From Cyclina sinensis (taxonomy: Eukaryota > Mollusca > Bivalvia > Venerida > Veneridae): DNA of 64,000 nucleotides. Below, piece by piece: positions 1-12,971 of the stretch. A program made the position numbers and the translations under genes. Location of the stretch: NCBI GenBank assembly GCA_012932295.1, contig JAAONU010000011.1, forward strand, positions 45,448,352 through 45,512,351, in the 5' to 3' direction. Every line of letters begins with the position of its first letter. Position 1 is the stretch's first letter. Under the pieces are notes generated by a model. That model did not search any database and was not told the DNA's origin. It saw only the letters and a program-made list of their open reading frames with translations.

Positions 1-2379
1 ATATTTCAATAACAAAGAAATCTGCTGCAGTTTATTTCTACACGGTATCATATTGACATCTTTTCGGTTAAGCACAGCCTCGATCGTCTAAATAAACATA
101 TTCCTTTATATGACATTTTGCATTAAGATGTGTTCTCTACTTTTTTTCTTTTTATATGATATGAGATGTATGAGAGAAAAAGCAAATAAACTGTGTGGTT
201 TAAATAAAAGATACAAGAATTAGAATAAAAACAATCGCTTGGGAATTGTCTGCGCTTATACAGTTTTATAATATACAAAGTTAGAGGTTAAATGAAATAT
301 GCACATGCAAACTTGTAAAACTGTGTACTTATATGTGAAAACAGCATAAAATTTATGATTTATTATAAACACCTTGACATGTTATATAATAAAATGCTAT
401 AAAAGTTTTATGCTATCAACGGCACCTGAATACAATAATTTCTTAATGTCTACATAAATACCTATTTATGTAGCTTAATGTCTCCTTTTTCAGCGACAAA
501 AGTTTCAAGTTTTGATATTTTACAGTCTTCTAACCGGATTTTACACACACACAAAATAAATTAATTAAAAAAAAATAACAACAATAGCTGATTGTTGTTG
601 TTTTTTTTTTCGAATATTGAAATATCAGAACAGAACAGAACAGAACTGAACATATGTTCTTTTTTTTATTCCCGACGGAAAAAAATAACATAGCTTGTCA
701 GGCGGAGGTCTGCTCTTTGTGAATCTAACCTTATAAAACTCGGCAAAAAGTTGCAGAACCGTAACTATGTGCACGCAGCGAGAAAATAAATTGCACATGT
801 GCACACTGCATTTTTTGCGCTTTAAAAGCATATTTATGTAGCTATAAAGAAAATGCCCATTTCTGATGTTAATCATATTTCGCGATCAAATTGTAGATTG
901 AAATGAATGTCTTTTTTTGGTTGAAACAAGGGCTTATTTCTTCCGTTATAGCACCCATTTTCCATTCAGAAGAGTAAAACTGAAGTGAAATTGAAGCTAG
1001 CTTTTCACTTTACATGAGAAAATCGAAAAACAAATGTTTAAAGAGGATCACATTTGGATTGGTAAATATGAAATGTCCGATTGATTAAAATGTTACGGAC
1101 TAAAGGTGTAAATACAGCTGAAGATATTCTGTAGTCGGCGCTGCTCGATGTTTATCTATTTCCCATGAAAGGTTTCACTATTTAAAGTTAAAATCATTTT
1201 TACCTCCTTTTAGTAATGTGTTAATGGTGGAATAAAATGTTTGTAAATCACATATGGGGCGAACTGTTGAACAGAGACACTAGTTAATCTTTCTAACACA
1301 TACATTAGTACACACTGTTTTTAAGTGAATTTAAAAAAAAAAAAAGAATCAAATTTTTGTATATCTGAAAGTGAAAACATTGTTTGTTTGTTCTCATAAA
1401 ATTATAAACCCAAATGCAACGGTAAACATGGACAATAAAGAAGGTCTGAAATTATCGGGTGTATACCTTTAAAACCTTGCATTTGTGTCACCCGAACCTA
1501 TTGATAAAGGGGTGATTTGAGGATAACTTTTATCAAAATATTTCTATGTTTATTGTGTTACATGGAGATTTATGAATGTGCGTGGTTTAAAGAAAGGATT
1601 TATACATTATTGTGCGGCATCTGTTAAATTTGCGGAACAAAAAATAGAGAATTAAATCGGTAAGTGTCTTAATATATGATGTGTTTTGCACGCATCTTAC
1701 TTCAATTATTTCAGCAATAAGTGTTGTCAAACGTCTTGATTTAGTAAATCAGTGAACGCCAAAGACATTTACAGAAATAGTCTGTAACTTTCAAATGTTT
1801 GTGATGAAAAATATGCAACACCTGTACATAACAAACGTCTAGTGTTTCATTCAGATTATTTCATTTTTCGGTATATTCCATAGAAAAATATTATCTTTAG
1901 GAACCCTAAAATTTTAGATTTCTAAGTTGTTTCTTTAAATTTGAAGAAACACATTAAATGTTGACAGTCAGACGGACGGATGGACTTTTTTATTATTAGG
2001 GCATTCAAGCACATAGGGACATTAGTTTCAAAATATTTTTTTCTGTTTTCTCTGCGAGCTGATATGTTGGACTGAGGTTAAAAAGTAAAAGTATTGTGAA
2101 AACGTTAGCTTCCACAGGCTATGTATGTTACCTATAATTGGACGTTAGTTTCACACGTGACATTATCGGATGAGTGTTACCAAACATTTACCTTTACCTT
2201 CAAGACATTCCGGCAATGACAGATACAGAACCGACTTTACAGTAAAGATATCGCGAATCAAATTCAGACCATATAAACCGAAAGCCAAGTATTGCCGTTA
2301 TATGCTAGGCGTGTAAAAAAAACCAGAAGTGTCTGTGGTATGGGATGCTTCATGGAAGAATAAGCTTCACACATACATA
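1..2379. other. Non-coding AT-rich stretch
   Basis: No credible gene is seen. Open frames are short and lack recognisable domains. The sequence is AT-rich with homopolymer A and T runs. Around 2.10-2.16 kb there are isolated words such as GTTAGCTTCCACAG and GTTAGTTTCACACG that resemble the 40-bp satellite starting just downstream, so this may be its degenerate edge. Confidence 0.6.
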
Positions 2380-4420
2380 CGCTTCACACACCGTAAATAT
2401 TACAATCTATTACAAGTACTTTAGTTTCCCCACAGATGTGAATGATAAATACATATATATGTTAGCTTTATACATCCGTGGATTTTACGTACAAGTATAT
2501 GTAAGCGTCAAACATCTGTAAATGTTACGAACAAATATATTAGCTTCATACATCTGTGAGTGTTACGTACAAATATATAAGCTTCTAACATCTGTTATTT
2601 TACATACAAATATATGTTAGCGTTGTTCATCTGTGAATGTAATGTTCATATATAATTTTAAGTTAGCTTTATACATATATGAATATTACGTACAAATATA
2701 TTAGCTTCATACATCTGTGATTGCTACGTACAAGTATATATTAGGTTCATACACATGTGATTATAACGTGCAAATACATGTAAGCTTCATACATCTGTGA
2801 TTATTACGTACAAATATATTTTAGATTCATACATCTGTGATTGTTACGTACAAATATATGTAAGCGTCATACATCTGTGATTATTACGTACAGATATATG
2901 TTAGCTTCATACATCTGTGATTGTTACGTACAAATATATGTAAGCGTCATACATCTGTGATTATTACGTACAAATATATGTAAGCTTCATAAATATGTGA
3001 ATGTTACTTACAAATATATATTAGCTTCATACATCTGTGAATATTACGAACAAATATATGTAAGCTTTATACATATGTGAATATTACGTACAAATATATT
3101 TAAGCTTCATACATCTGTGATAATTATGTACAAATATATGTAAGCTTCATAGATCTGTGGTTATTACGTACAAATATACATTTGCTTCATACATCTGTGA
3201 TTATTACGTACAAATATGTGTAACCTTAATACATCTGTGAATGTTACATAAGCTTCATACGACTGTAAATATTACATACAGATATATATTAGCTTCATAC
3301 ATCTGTAATTATTACGTACACATACATTTTACCTGTATACATCTGTGAATATTACGGACAGATATGTGTAACCTTCATACATCTGTGATTATTACGTACA
3401 AATATATGCAAGCTTCATAAATCTGTGAATGTTACGTACAGATATATGTAAGCTTCATGCATCTGTAAATATTACGTCCATATATATTAGCTTTATACAT
3501 CCGTGGATATTACGTACACATATATGTTAAATTCATACATCTGTGAATATGACGTACAATTATATGTAAGCTTTAAACATCTGTGAATGTTACGTACAAA
3601 TATATTAGCTTCATACACATACATCAGTGAATGTTACGTAGAAATATGTTAGCTTCTTACATCTGTTCATACATCTGTAATTTCTATATAGAAATATATG
3701 TTAGCGTTGCACATCTGTGAATGTAACGTGCATATATAAGTTAGCTTTTAACACCTATGAATATTACGTACACATTAGCTGCTTACATCTGTTATTATAA
3801 CGTACAAATAAATGTAAGCTTCATACATCTGTGTTATTTCGAACAACTATATGTTAGTTTTGCACATCTGTGAATGTAACGTACATATATATGTTAGCTT
3901 CATAGATCTGTGATTGTTACGTACAAATATATAAGCTTCATACATCTGTTAGCGTTGCACATACGTGAATGTAACGTGCATATAAAGTTAGCTTTATACA
4001 TATGTGATTGCTACGTACAAAGATATATGTAAGCTTTGCACATCTGTTATGTACAAATATTATGTTAACTTCGCATATCTGTGAATGTTACGTACACATA
4101 TTATGTTACCCTTGCACATCTGTGATTGTTACGTACAAAGATATGTTAGCTATGCACATCTCTGAATGTTATATATACATATTATTTTAGCTTTGCACAT
4201 CTGTGAATGTTACGTACAAAGATATGTTAGCTTTGCACATCTGCGATTGTTACGCACAAAGATATGTTAGCTTTGCACATCTGTGAATGTTTTGTACAAA
4301 TAATATGTTAGCTTCATACATCTGTGAATGTTATGTACACATATATGTTAGCTTTGCACACCTGTGAATGTTATGTACAAATATTATGTTAGCTTCATAC
4401 ATGTGTGAACGATATGTACA
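2380..4420. repeat. 40-bp satellite array, copy 1
   Basis: About 50 head-to-tail units of roughly 40 bp. A typical unit contains TACATCTGTGATTATTACGT followed by ACAAATATATGTAAGCTTCA. Units in the middle (2.75-3.2 kb) are most alike. Edge units are shorter or diverged, and after about 4.0 kb a variant with GTTAGCTTTGCACATCTGTG dominates. The conserved words are CATCTGTGA, TACGTACA and AGCTTCAT. Small frames within it are chance. Its reverse complement aligns with the array in kinase intron 2 (16.1-16.7 kb). Confidence 0.93.
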
Positions 4421-5246
4421 TCTTTCGTAAAAGCCAGACATTGTCATCAAGATAATTCAAGGTAGGTAACATTTCTAGGTGAAACGGGTGATGACTGAGT
4501 GATGATCAACAGTGTTTTTAATACACCATTGATGCTTAAAAACTCAAGTTCGGATTCAAATTGATTGGTTCTTTTGGCCAATTACGTATAAATGAGGTAT
4601 GATAGCGAATTGTAAAGTGTAAATGTTCTCTGTTCGGTATCTGATTCAGGATCAATGTAACTGGTCCTATTAACAAGTTTTCTCTTGTTATTTTTTCCAA
4701 GGGTTCTCTGTCTATTTTGAAGTAAGAACATGTGATTTTTTCTTTCCGTGAATCTTTACAAAATTCGGTATGTAGCACTTATCTGTAAATGTCACTTGTA
4801 AAGCTAACGTGCAAATGTGTGAAGATTACCATGCAGTGTTAAAATACTGAAATATCTAAACAGTTTCAGGGCGTTGGGATTTTGAGCAAACCGTACCAAC
4901 GACAAACAATATGAAATAATAGAAAATTTGATTCGGAGTACTAATAGGCGAATCTGTTAGGGGTTTTTTTCTGTAAGAACTAATGATAAATGTGCAGTTC
5001 AATGTCTGGTTTTTGAACTCATGTCTGCATATATTATGTACTTAATTTTGCACATGCTATTGAATACTAATGTGACTCAGTTTACCTAACTCATTAATGC
5101 CTTATGGGTTATGCCATCCTTGTTAGTTGGACGAGCTCATTTTCAATTAAAAAGGTTTCTGGTATAATTTTTCAATTTCATTCTATTTAGGGTACAGCGT
5201 CCTTAATGCAAACAGTGTAGACCCTGAGCAGACGCCACATCTTGCG
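4421..5246. other. Non-coding stretch after the satellite
   Basis: No gene is recognised. A single satellite-like word in reverse orientation (near 4795-4835, with AAGCTAACGTGCAAATGTGTG split across it) suggests stray monomers beyond the array edge. The 80-aa open frame on the minus strand has no recognisable features. Confidence 0.5.
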
Positions 5247-5342
5247 TCAATATGCGGCGTCTGATCTGGGTCAATATGCGGCGTCTGATCTGGCTCAATA
5301 TGCGGCGTCTGATCTGGCTCAATATGTGGCGTCTGATCTGGG
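5247..5342. repeat. 24-bp minisatellite, four units
   Basis: Four near-identical 24-bp units built on ATATGCGGCGTCTGATCTGG. They are markedly more GC- and CpG-rich than the surrounding DNA. Because 24 is a multiple of three, frames stay open on both strands and give a repeated eight-residue peptide. I regard that as a by-product, not a protein. The unit near 5320 has lost one CpG (GTGGCG for GCGGCG). Confidence 0.9.
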
Positions 5343-6375
5343 TTTGCACTGTTTGTCTATGTCTAATTGTGTGGACGCTAGGATTAATGGGTTCATATAC
5401 GTGATATTTACCCAAAATATTCTACTAATGCTAACTTATATATCAGGATTATTGGAAAATAACTACGCAAAGGATTTATGATGATTTGTGACGTAACTAT
5501 TGATTAAGGTGACGTAACTATTGATTAAGGTATTAATTGGTTCAAAAAAGAGAAATAAGATCTGCAAATTCTACACGCGCGAAACAAACGACTGTCATTA
5601 GATAACAGAAAAAAAAAAAAAATAAAACGATTGACAGCAAAACCATTCGCTGTTAATAGTATCGATTTTGTCAGTTTTCACACCTTCCATTAATTACAAT
5701 TACTGTTTCTTGAATTACAGCAAAAACATCATGCCTAAATCAAATTAATTTTCCTTTTTGAATTAACTTTAGATTGCAATTTTATCGAGCGCAAAATAAT
5801 GCTTATTTTTTCCGTTTTAATAGCTACTTTTTAAATGTCAAAATGCTATTGAAATAGCACAAAGCGGCGAAGTATGAACTTTGAGATTTTTACCAAGATA
5901 GTTTTGTGACATAAATCAGTTTAAAAAAAATGTTTATCTCGATTATAAAACACTAAGGTACTTGTCAGAAAAGATTGCGCTGTTGAATTGACGGGGCAGG
6001 GCATTTCAGTGGCAGTGGAAAGAGTTTATTGTCTTGCAAGATTTAAAGCGGCTGTTTCACATATTGTATAAAAAGCGCTTTCAGGAACAATTTCTGAATG
6101 TTTTACTCCACATCAGGTAAAAATACGTATTATGTTTTAGTGGATAAAACATAGAGAGATAATTCTTTTAAAATAACTAGAGTTTTAGAGTAGATGTACG
6201 TGCATAAGTCATTTAGAATTATCTAATTACTGCCTTGGGTATGCTTAAAATTAATTCAGCTTTGAACTCTTTTTGCTGCATTTTGTGTTGGCTTGTAATG
6301 GTTCAAAAGTGTATTCAAAAATACTTTTCTGACCTGCAGTTGGAGAAACAAATTTGCCAGAAGTGCGTTTCTAAA
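5343..6375. other. Non-coding stretch
   Basis: No gene is recognised. At about 5488-5531 a short word (GTGACGTAACTATTGATTAA) occurs twice in tandem. The rest is AT-rich with no domain-bearing frame. Confidence 0.5.
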
Positions 6376-6500
6376 TGAGCATTCGAATCCCCAGCTACAT
6401 CCAGGAAGTGAATTTTCGAACGTGCCTTTTAATCCCCAATTGCCAGCCAGAAAAAAAAAATGTCGATTGCACATTTGAATCCCCAAATACTAGCCAACTT
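6376..6500 (-). repeat. Isolated relatives of the 46-bp satellite
   Basis: Two to three degenerate units with words such as GCATTCGAATCCCCAGCTACA split over the unit, TTTTAATCCCCAATTGCCAGC and GCACATTTGAATCCCCAAAT. Reverse-complemented, these match the framework of the large array at 58-60 kb (GGGATTCAAATGTGCATTCG, then CTAGCTTGTAG). The 107-aa open frame that overlaps it has no other support. Confidence 0.55.
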
Positions 6501-8809
6501 CACAGACCTTTTCAATTTCAACTGACTAATTTTTCCACAAATGTTTTTATCCTACATAATCATTCATCGACTAAATGTTATTTCGGTGTCTTCTGTTTAA
6601 TCTCCATACTCAACAAGAACACGTCGCATTATTCAAAGCAAACATACACGACAGATGCTTTAAATGGGATGGTATTATTTTTCGCTGTTGACACTTGAAT
6701 AGAATGCATTAATTGTTGTGTTAAGCCAGCGGGGTAGGATACAAATAATAGACCAAGCGAGTGCAAGTAAAGAACACGGATATTAAAGAAAGGTTAGCTA
6801 AATACTTATCATTACTTAAGTATTTTGCACTTCATAAACATGGTTGTTTAAATAGAAAAAAAATACATGTAAATGGTTCAGAATACGACTTGACTGGGTT
6901 TAAGCATTTGTTGCCTGCATGGTATTGTAGACAGTATTGTAATTGCAATTAGTAATTACGGTGAAAATGATACAACGAAACATTCAATTATATCTCTCAT
7001 TTCTCGAAATTGATTAGGGAAAACGTTTTTGTGCCATTTTCGTTGCACTGTAGTCTTTAGAATTTTCTTGGTTAGAAAATAAAATGTCTATGAAGTTTCT
7101 GCCAATAACAAAATGAATTAAGGCTATTTTTTGCCTTACCCATTGCAGAGCATGTGATGCTAGTTTTTTCAAGATAATTTCTGACATTCGAAGGTTGATT
7201 TTCCTGGATATGTTATGTCGAATTTATCTAGCCAAGAAAATAATTGGGATTACTAGCCGCCGAGTGACACATCCAATTAGTCTCATCCAGGATGTAACAG
7301 TATTATTGGAAAAGACATCCACTATACACTCCCTTATCCATTGTTTCTCGAAGAAACGAAAATAAAATATGCTTGTAAAATGTTATCATTCAGGATCTTA
7401 TCTGTTACTGTGGCGGTAACAGTCCGGATGGTATGGATAAATACCCGTAACCCGGACCCCTTTAAGTGTAGACTACTAAAATATACATGCAGAGTATTGC
7501 AAAGATAAGAAAGGCTTAAGAGAAAGAATCCTGGCAATATCTTACTTGTAGTGTCAAAGACTGCACAAATTGTTTCAACAAGACAGTTAAATGTCTTATT
7601 ATATGTATTAACTAAATACATTGTATTTGTTTCAAGCAAATTTACAAAGTTTGCAGAGAGGTGTTTAAAATCGGGTATACTTTAACCTTAACACGCACGA
7701 GAAAAAAATAAACTGCACACGAAAATAGCCGGAAAAAAAACACTTTTTATTCAAAATATCCAAAGACCGTTCACCGCGACAAAACTGCGTTTGTAAAAAG
7801 TTTTCCTAACACGATTTGAAGTAACAAGATATCTCACAGCATTCCAGTGACATCAATTGTGAAGACAAGATAATTAGCCAAATTTTCCCCCAGTTAATAG
7901 GACGCACGCTGAGGTTTTCAGTGTCAACATTAACACTACCAAATAGAGAATAATGACTTGTAAATACAGGGGAGATAATTTAGGTCGGTTCTTTCTCATA
8001 CTGCCTTTTGCACTGTTTCAGTTAGGTGGACAGATTGGTGTCCCTTTATCTCCCTTATTTCTGTCGTTTAATAATGTAAAAGGCCAGTACAGCAAGGCTT
8101 GACCCCGTGTCTCTCAATCAATGAAAGGTTACAGTGCTGCATGAGACAGGGGGGAGATAGATTGATTCAATAAACAATTGTCTTTCAATCTTAATTCTGA
8201 CATTATAAATATGATGTTCGAACATCTGTAAACTACACAGCCATTTTTATTTTTATTTTATTTTTTTATTTATCTTTATTATTATTATTATCATTGTTGT
8301 TGTTTCTTCTTCTTCTTTTTCTTGTTTTTCTTTTGCCATGACATTTATTTACTGCAAAGAACTCATACAGACGTAAGGACAGAACGCGCTGGGGAGCATT
8401 TAATTTCTTTTTTTTTTTTTTTTTTTTCTTTTTTTTGTAATTTCAACTGCAAGTACATACAATGCGTATGTAATTTCTGTAGACATTAACTGTGTATGGG
8501 GTTCTTTTTGTCAATATTGTATTAGTCTTAGAAATGATATTGATTGCATAACCTATAGAATTACCGCCAACAGTTTATAAGAGTTCTTGCTGTCGTCTGC
8601 TTTTCTACGAAATAGACATTTTGGCAGCGTTGAGGGTTTTCAATCTTGCATAGATGTAAACCATGTTGCTGGATTTGGCAGACGTCAGAATTCATTATTA
8701 TTTCCTTTATAAAACAGAAAAGCGTATTTTTTGGATTCAAACTTGTAGTTTTTGGCAGGTTTTCAGTATATTGACTAAATTGTGTAATAGGTACATCCTC
8801 CTGCAGCTT
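6501..8809. other. Non-coding stretch with simple repeats
   Basis: No gene is recognised. There is a T/ATT/TTC-rich simple-sequence tract at about 8245-8335 and a poly-T run at about 8408-8440. The 101-aa and 113-aa minus-strand frames have no signal peptide, domain or splice context that supports them. Confidence 0.5.
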
Positions 8810-9020
8810 CACAGAGAAAATAATTTGAGTACGTAATACCAGTGACGTTGTTTGGTATCTACATGTCGTAGGTTCGAATCTGTTCAGAGACAGCGTATGC
8901 AAAGTCTCTTGCTTTGCGTCGTGACTCGGCTCCGAGGTTGCATCAAGATATCTTGTCCTTTTATTTGGTCAGTAATAGATGAAAAATAAAGAAAGAAAGA
9001 AATAAAACGAAAGAACAGTT
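8810..9020 (+). mobile_element. Possible tRNA-derived SINE
   Basis: The word GGTTCGAATC at about 8871 matches the RNA polymerase III B-box consensus. It is followed by about 100 bp of unique body and an AAAG-rich tail (AATAAAGAAAGAAAGAAATA near 8985). That layout suits a short interspersed element. A clear A box 30-60 bp upstream is not obvious, the T-arm does not pair well, and only one copy was noticed in the window, so this is tentative. Confidence 0.3.
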
Positions 9021-10270
9021 TTAATAAGCTTGTATATTTTTCAGCATCATCATTTAGTTAAATACACGTAAAAGTAGAATAGAAACAGGATAATGTGTTA
9101 TAAATCAATAGTTATCAATATAAATGGTCATAGACAATCTGACAAAAAAAAAGACGAACAACTGCATGGCTATTCAAATGTTGTTTCGTCGCAGAAAGCA
9201 CGCGTTTGTGCATAAAGAACTCTAATGTAGTTATATAATTACTGTAAGATTTTATCGACTGGTACATTCTCTCTAGCACACTTGTAATAACCTCGTCGAA
9301 GATGGCACGGTACACACTGAGAATAAACTCCGCTATGATAATAGACAATCAATTTCCTAGCTTAATCTTTTGTCATACTTAGTTCTTATACTTAGTACAG
9401 ATAATCGCCTTATATAGACATCTCTGTATGAAAAGCGATTGTATTTGAAGGAATAATTGTTGTTTCGAGGTAAAGAAAGTTGATATTTTTGTTATTTTCT
9501 TGAAAAGATATTTTGCTATATTTACAATGCTAGATGAAGTTGTCGTTGTATTATTTCCTGAATTTTGAAACTCATTATCAATCCATTAATTTTTACTCAA
9601 ATGTAATTCTAAATCTAGGGTTTTAAAACGAATGAAAAATCTATTTGAAACGGTCAACAGTGAAAGTAAACACATTTTAATCAGAATTTCGAAAAAAAGC
9701 AGTATTTTCTTATATTTCAAACGACATTTAAAAAAAAAACAAAGTGAAGATTTGGTCTATTTTCACATGTTTGAATAATTATTTTATTCAGTTTTTGACG
9801 TTTTCATTATACAAAAAAAACATAGGGGAGAAAATTAAATGTGTAAAATCTGCCTTAACAGATTTAAAAAAGAAAAGCGTAGAGGAATGTTTTCAAGTTT
9901 AATTGCTTTGGTAATTATCTTTTGCATGTTTCATGCAATAAAAGTGAATTAGCTTTTAGCATTAAGCTGGAAGCTCCGTCAGTTCATAAGATCTTTTTTT
10001 CTAGAAATAGTTTCTACCGTCTCTGTGAGTCATGCCAAAACTTTAGACACAGATATGAGTTTCTTTTCGCCTGTTTTTTAACTTGTCGCTCGATTGTCTT
10101 TCTGAAGCTTGCGTTTTACTAAAAAGTGCTTGTAATTACTTTTAACACCATCTATCTATTTAGTACTGTTTAAGTTGCTTTCCGACCCAAGTTAAAAAGT
10201 TGCTCAATTATGACTTGTTCTGTTATGCATTTTTGTCCATTTCTGTCCTTGTCTAACCAGCATAATGAGT
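9021..10270. other. Non-coding stretch
   Basis: Nothing recognisable. Frames are short and AT-driven. Confidence 0.5.
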
Positions 10271-10423
10271 CAGTTCAGTTCAGTGTAGCACATGCCAGTG
10301 TAGAGCAGTTCAGTTCAGTGTAGCACATGTCAGTGTAGAACAGTTCAGTTCAGTGTAGCACATGTCAGTGTAGAGTAGTTCAGTTCAGTGTAGCACATGT
10401 CAGTGTAGAGCAGTTCAGTTCAG
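10271..10423. repeat. 35-bp minisatellite, four units
   Basis: Four units of 35 bp containing CAGTTCAGTTCAGTGTAGCA followed by CATGTCAGTGTAGAG. The first unit differs by one base (CATGCC), and the fifth breaks off after the first third. Confidence 0.92.
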
Positions 10424-10479
10424 ATGAGTTCCTTTATGTGCAGTGTAGTGCAGTGCCGCTAACCTATACTAAACTTCGT

Positions 10480-10870
10480 TCAGCTCAGCTCAACTCAGAT
10501 CTGCTCAGGTCTGCTCAGCTCTGATCTCTTCTGCTCAGCTCTGATCTGCTATGTTCTGCTCTGATCTGCTCAGCTCAGCTCTGTTCTGCTCAGCTCTGAT
10601 CTGCTATGTTCTGCTCTGATCTGCTCAGCTCAGCTCAGCTCTGATCTGCTATTTTCTGCTCTGATCTGCTCAACTCAGATCTGCTCAGCCCAGCTCCGCT
10701 CTGCTTTGTTCTGCTCAGCTCTGATCTGTTAACTTCTGCTCTGATATGCTCAACTCAGATCTGCTCAGCTCAACTCAGCTCTGCTCTGATCTGCTATGTT
10801 CTACTCTTATCTGCTCAGCTCAGCTCTGTTCTGTTCTGCTTTGCTTTGCTGTGCTTTGATCTGATCTGCT
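10480..10870. repeat. Pentamer-based tract (CTGCT/CAGCT/CTGAT)
   Basis: Nearly 400 bp with a clear 5-bp rhythm. CTGAT, CTGCT, CAGCT, CTGTT and ATGTT follow each other in varying order, with local larger repeats such as the pentamer string CTCAGCTCTGATCTGCTATG. It lies 60 bp after the 35-bp array. Confidence 0.9.
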
Positions 10871-11644
10871 TCGTTCTTCTCTGTTCTTTAATGTTTGGTT
10901 CCGTTCATTTCTCATTTGATCTACAATTATCTGTAGTGCCAAGTTCTGCTCGAATCAGTATTCTTACATTAGTTCACTAGATACATTGAAAAGTAGCCAA
11001 GACCGTGTAAAGTAAATTTAGATAAAGGGGCTGAAAAAGTTATAGTATTAGCTCGTACATTATTTTTGTTGTACTGCATACCTAGTCGTTTTAATATAAA
11101 ATGCCACAACAGATATAATTGATGTCGGGTGCACCTATTAGTCACTGTTCATCTTGACAAAACTGTTTTTTCAAAGAATTTTCAAGGCTGCAAAAATGAC
11201 AATTATAATTATGAAAAGAGTGAATGAAAATATTGTGAAAAAAAGAAAATGTTTCAAAACGTTAAAAACAGGTTTACTTAAATCATGAATAACACCAGCA
11301 TTGTTGTTGTTGTTGTTGTTCATTTTCGAATTTAGCTGACGTTAGAAAAATGATAGCATCATACATTTACATGATCATCACCTTAACTAAAGTATAAATA
11401 ATTTATAAGTGTTATATTTCAAAGTCAAAGTAATGCATCTTATCACTGATATCACCATTATCATCATTGTCATTATCTGAATTTCACGTAATTGTTCTAA
11501 ATATGTTATCTTCTTTAAATAGTTATTGTAATTATTTAATAATCATTTTCATATTTATTTCTTTATTATTATTATCATCATCGTTATTGTTGTTGTTAGC
11601 AAATTTAGGCGCCAGGCGAGGAAAACATATTATATTTATCTTTT
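10871..11644. other. Non-coding stretch with ATT/ATC microsatellites
   Basis: No gene is recognised. GTT repeats at about 11300 and ATT/ATC tracts at about 11450-11600 precede the next dispersed repeat. Confidence 0.5.
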
Positions 11645-12610
11645 TAGCTCACCTGAGCACTATGTGCTCAAATTGCGCTTGTGTGGTTGCCCTGTGTCCG
11701 TTGTGCGTCGTACGTTGTGAATTGTGGGTCGTGCGCCGTCAACTTTTTAAAACAACATCTTCTCATAAACCATAAGGTGAGAGTTGATAATACTTTGCAG
11801 TAATGCTCCTTGCTTGAAGTTTTACCAATGTTGCTCCAAGAATTCTATTCCATGCAGAACTCTGGTTGCAATGGCAAAAAAGGATGAAAAACTTTAAAAA
11901 ATCTTCTTGTCTAAAACTACTGAGATCTGAAATTTGGTGTGTAGCATTGTAAGCATTGTCTAGTGGACCTCTACCAAGTTTGTAAAAATGTTGTCCCCAG
12001 GGTCACTATTTATCCCGCCAGAGGGACCTCATGTTTTACATAGAAATATAAAGAAAAATATCTAAAGAGCTGCTTGTCAGAAACCACAAGGACCTAAGTT
12101 CTGATATTTGGCATGAATCATCTATAAAGTTTAATCAAATTATGTCCCTCGGGTCACTATTAGCCGCAAAATAGGGGTCACATGTTTTACATAGAAATGC
12201 TGAGGGAAATCTTTAAGGTTCTCCTTCTACAAAACCACAAGGCCCAACGTTCTGAAATTTAAAATGAAGCACTGTCTAGTGGACCCTTACCAAAACTGCT
12301 TAAACTTTCCCCCTGTGGTCATTTTTGCTCTGCCTCGGGTAGCAGATATTTTATATTGACAAATACAGGGAAATTAAAACTTTAAAAATCTCCTTGTCAG
12401 AAACAGTAAGGGTGAGACTTTTGAAATTTGAAGCAAAGCATTATTGAATGGACGTCTACCAGGTTTGCTCAAATTATGTACCTGAGGTTATTGGCCCTGC
12501 CATAGAGTCACATGTTTTACATAGAATATAGACGAAACTCTTTTAAATTTTTCTTCTGAAACTACATGGTCCAGAGTTTTGAAAGTTTGCATGAAGCCTT
12601 CTTACATTTG
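11645..12610 (+). repeat. Dispersed repeat, 'TTTAGCTCACCTGAG' family
   Basis: It begins with TTTAGCTCACCTGAGCACTA and a self-complementary start (GAGCACTATGTGCTC). It then repeats about four times a unit of roughly 160 bp with 'GTCAGAAACCACAAGG', 'GTCTAGTGGACC', 'AAATTATGTCCC' and 'GGGGTCACATGTTTTACATA'. I know this style from bivalve genomes, where it is very abundant; its transposon class is unclear to me. Related segments occur at 39.33-39.50 and 60.48-61.08 kb. It lies just upstream of the kinase gene. Confidence 0.75.
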
Positions 12611-12824
12611 CGACGTTATTATTTTTTCACGTACTCATAAACAAAATGCAAGAAATAAACAAGAATTTCAAAGCCAGACGCATACGTAAGGCTGTTGATA
12701 TCAAATCATGTATATAGATATATCATGAAACATTTTTGCTAAAGATTGTTAGATATGGTTTCTTTTATTAATTTTGATTATTGTAATACAGATCTATATA
12801 TATTTTCTTCTCTTTTCGTTACAG

Positions 12825-12971
12825 AAAGTTACAGTAATTGCACCTGCGTATACCTACGTGACTTTGCATGAAAACATGCAATTGACAGCGGGAGGTGTGT
12901 CAAGTTTATGATGACAAATAAATAACCAGTGTACAGCTACAGTTGTATAATTTGAAATCCTTCAGTTCGAC
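12825..12971 (+). other. Probable 5' UTR segment of the kinase gene
   Basis: A strong 3' splice site, a pyrimidine-rich tract ending CTCTTTTCGTTACAG at 12824, lies 147 bp before the kinase start codon. This suggests that the coding exon begins with untranslated sequence spliced to an upstream leader exon I cannot identify. RNA evidence would be needed to settle it. Confidence 0.45.

Noticed and set aside
2380..4420. CRISPR-like array of regular repeats
   Set aside because: Head-to-tail 40-bp units with no spacers, in animal DNA. It is a satellite.
8860..8890. tRNA gene suggested by GGTTCGAATC
   Set aside because: No cloverleaf can be drawn around it and the T-arm does not pair. At most it is a tRNA-derived SINE.
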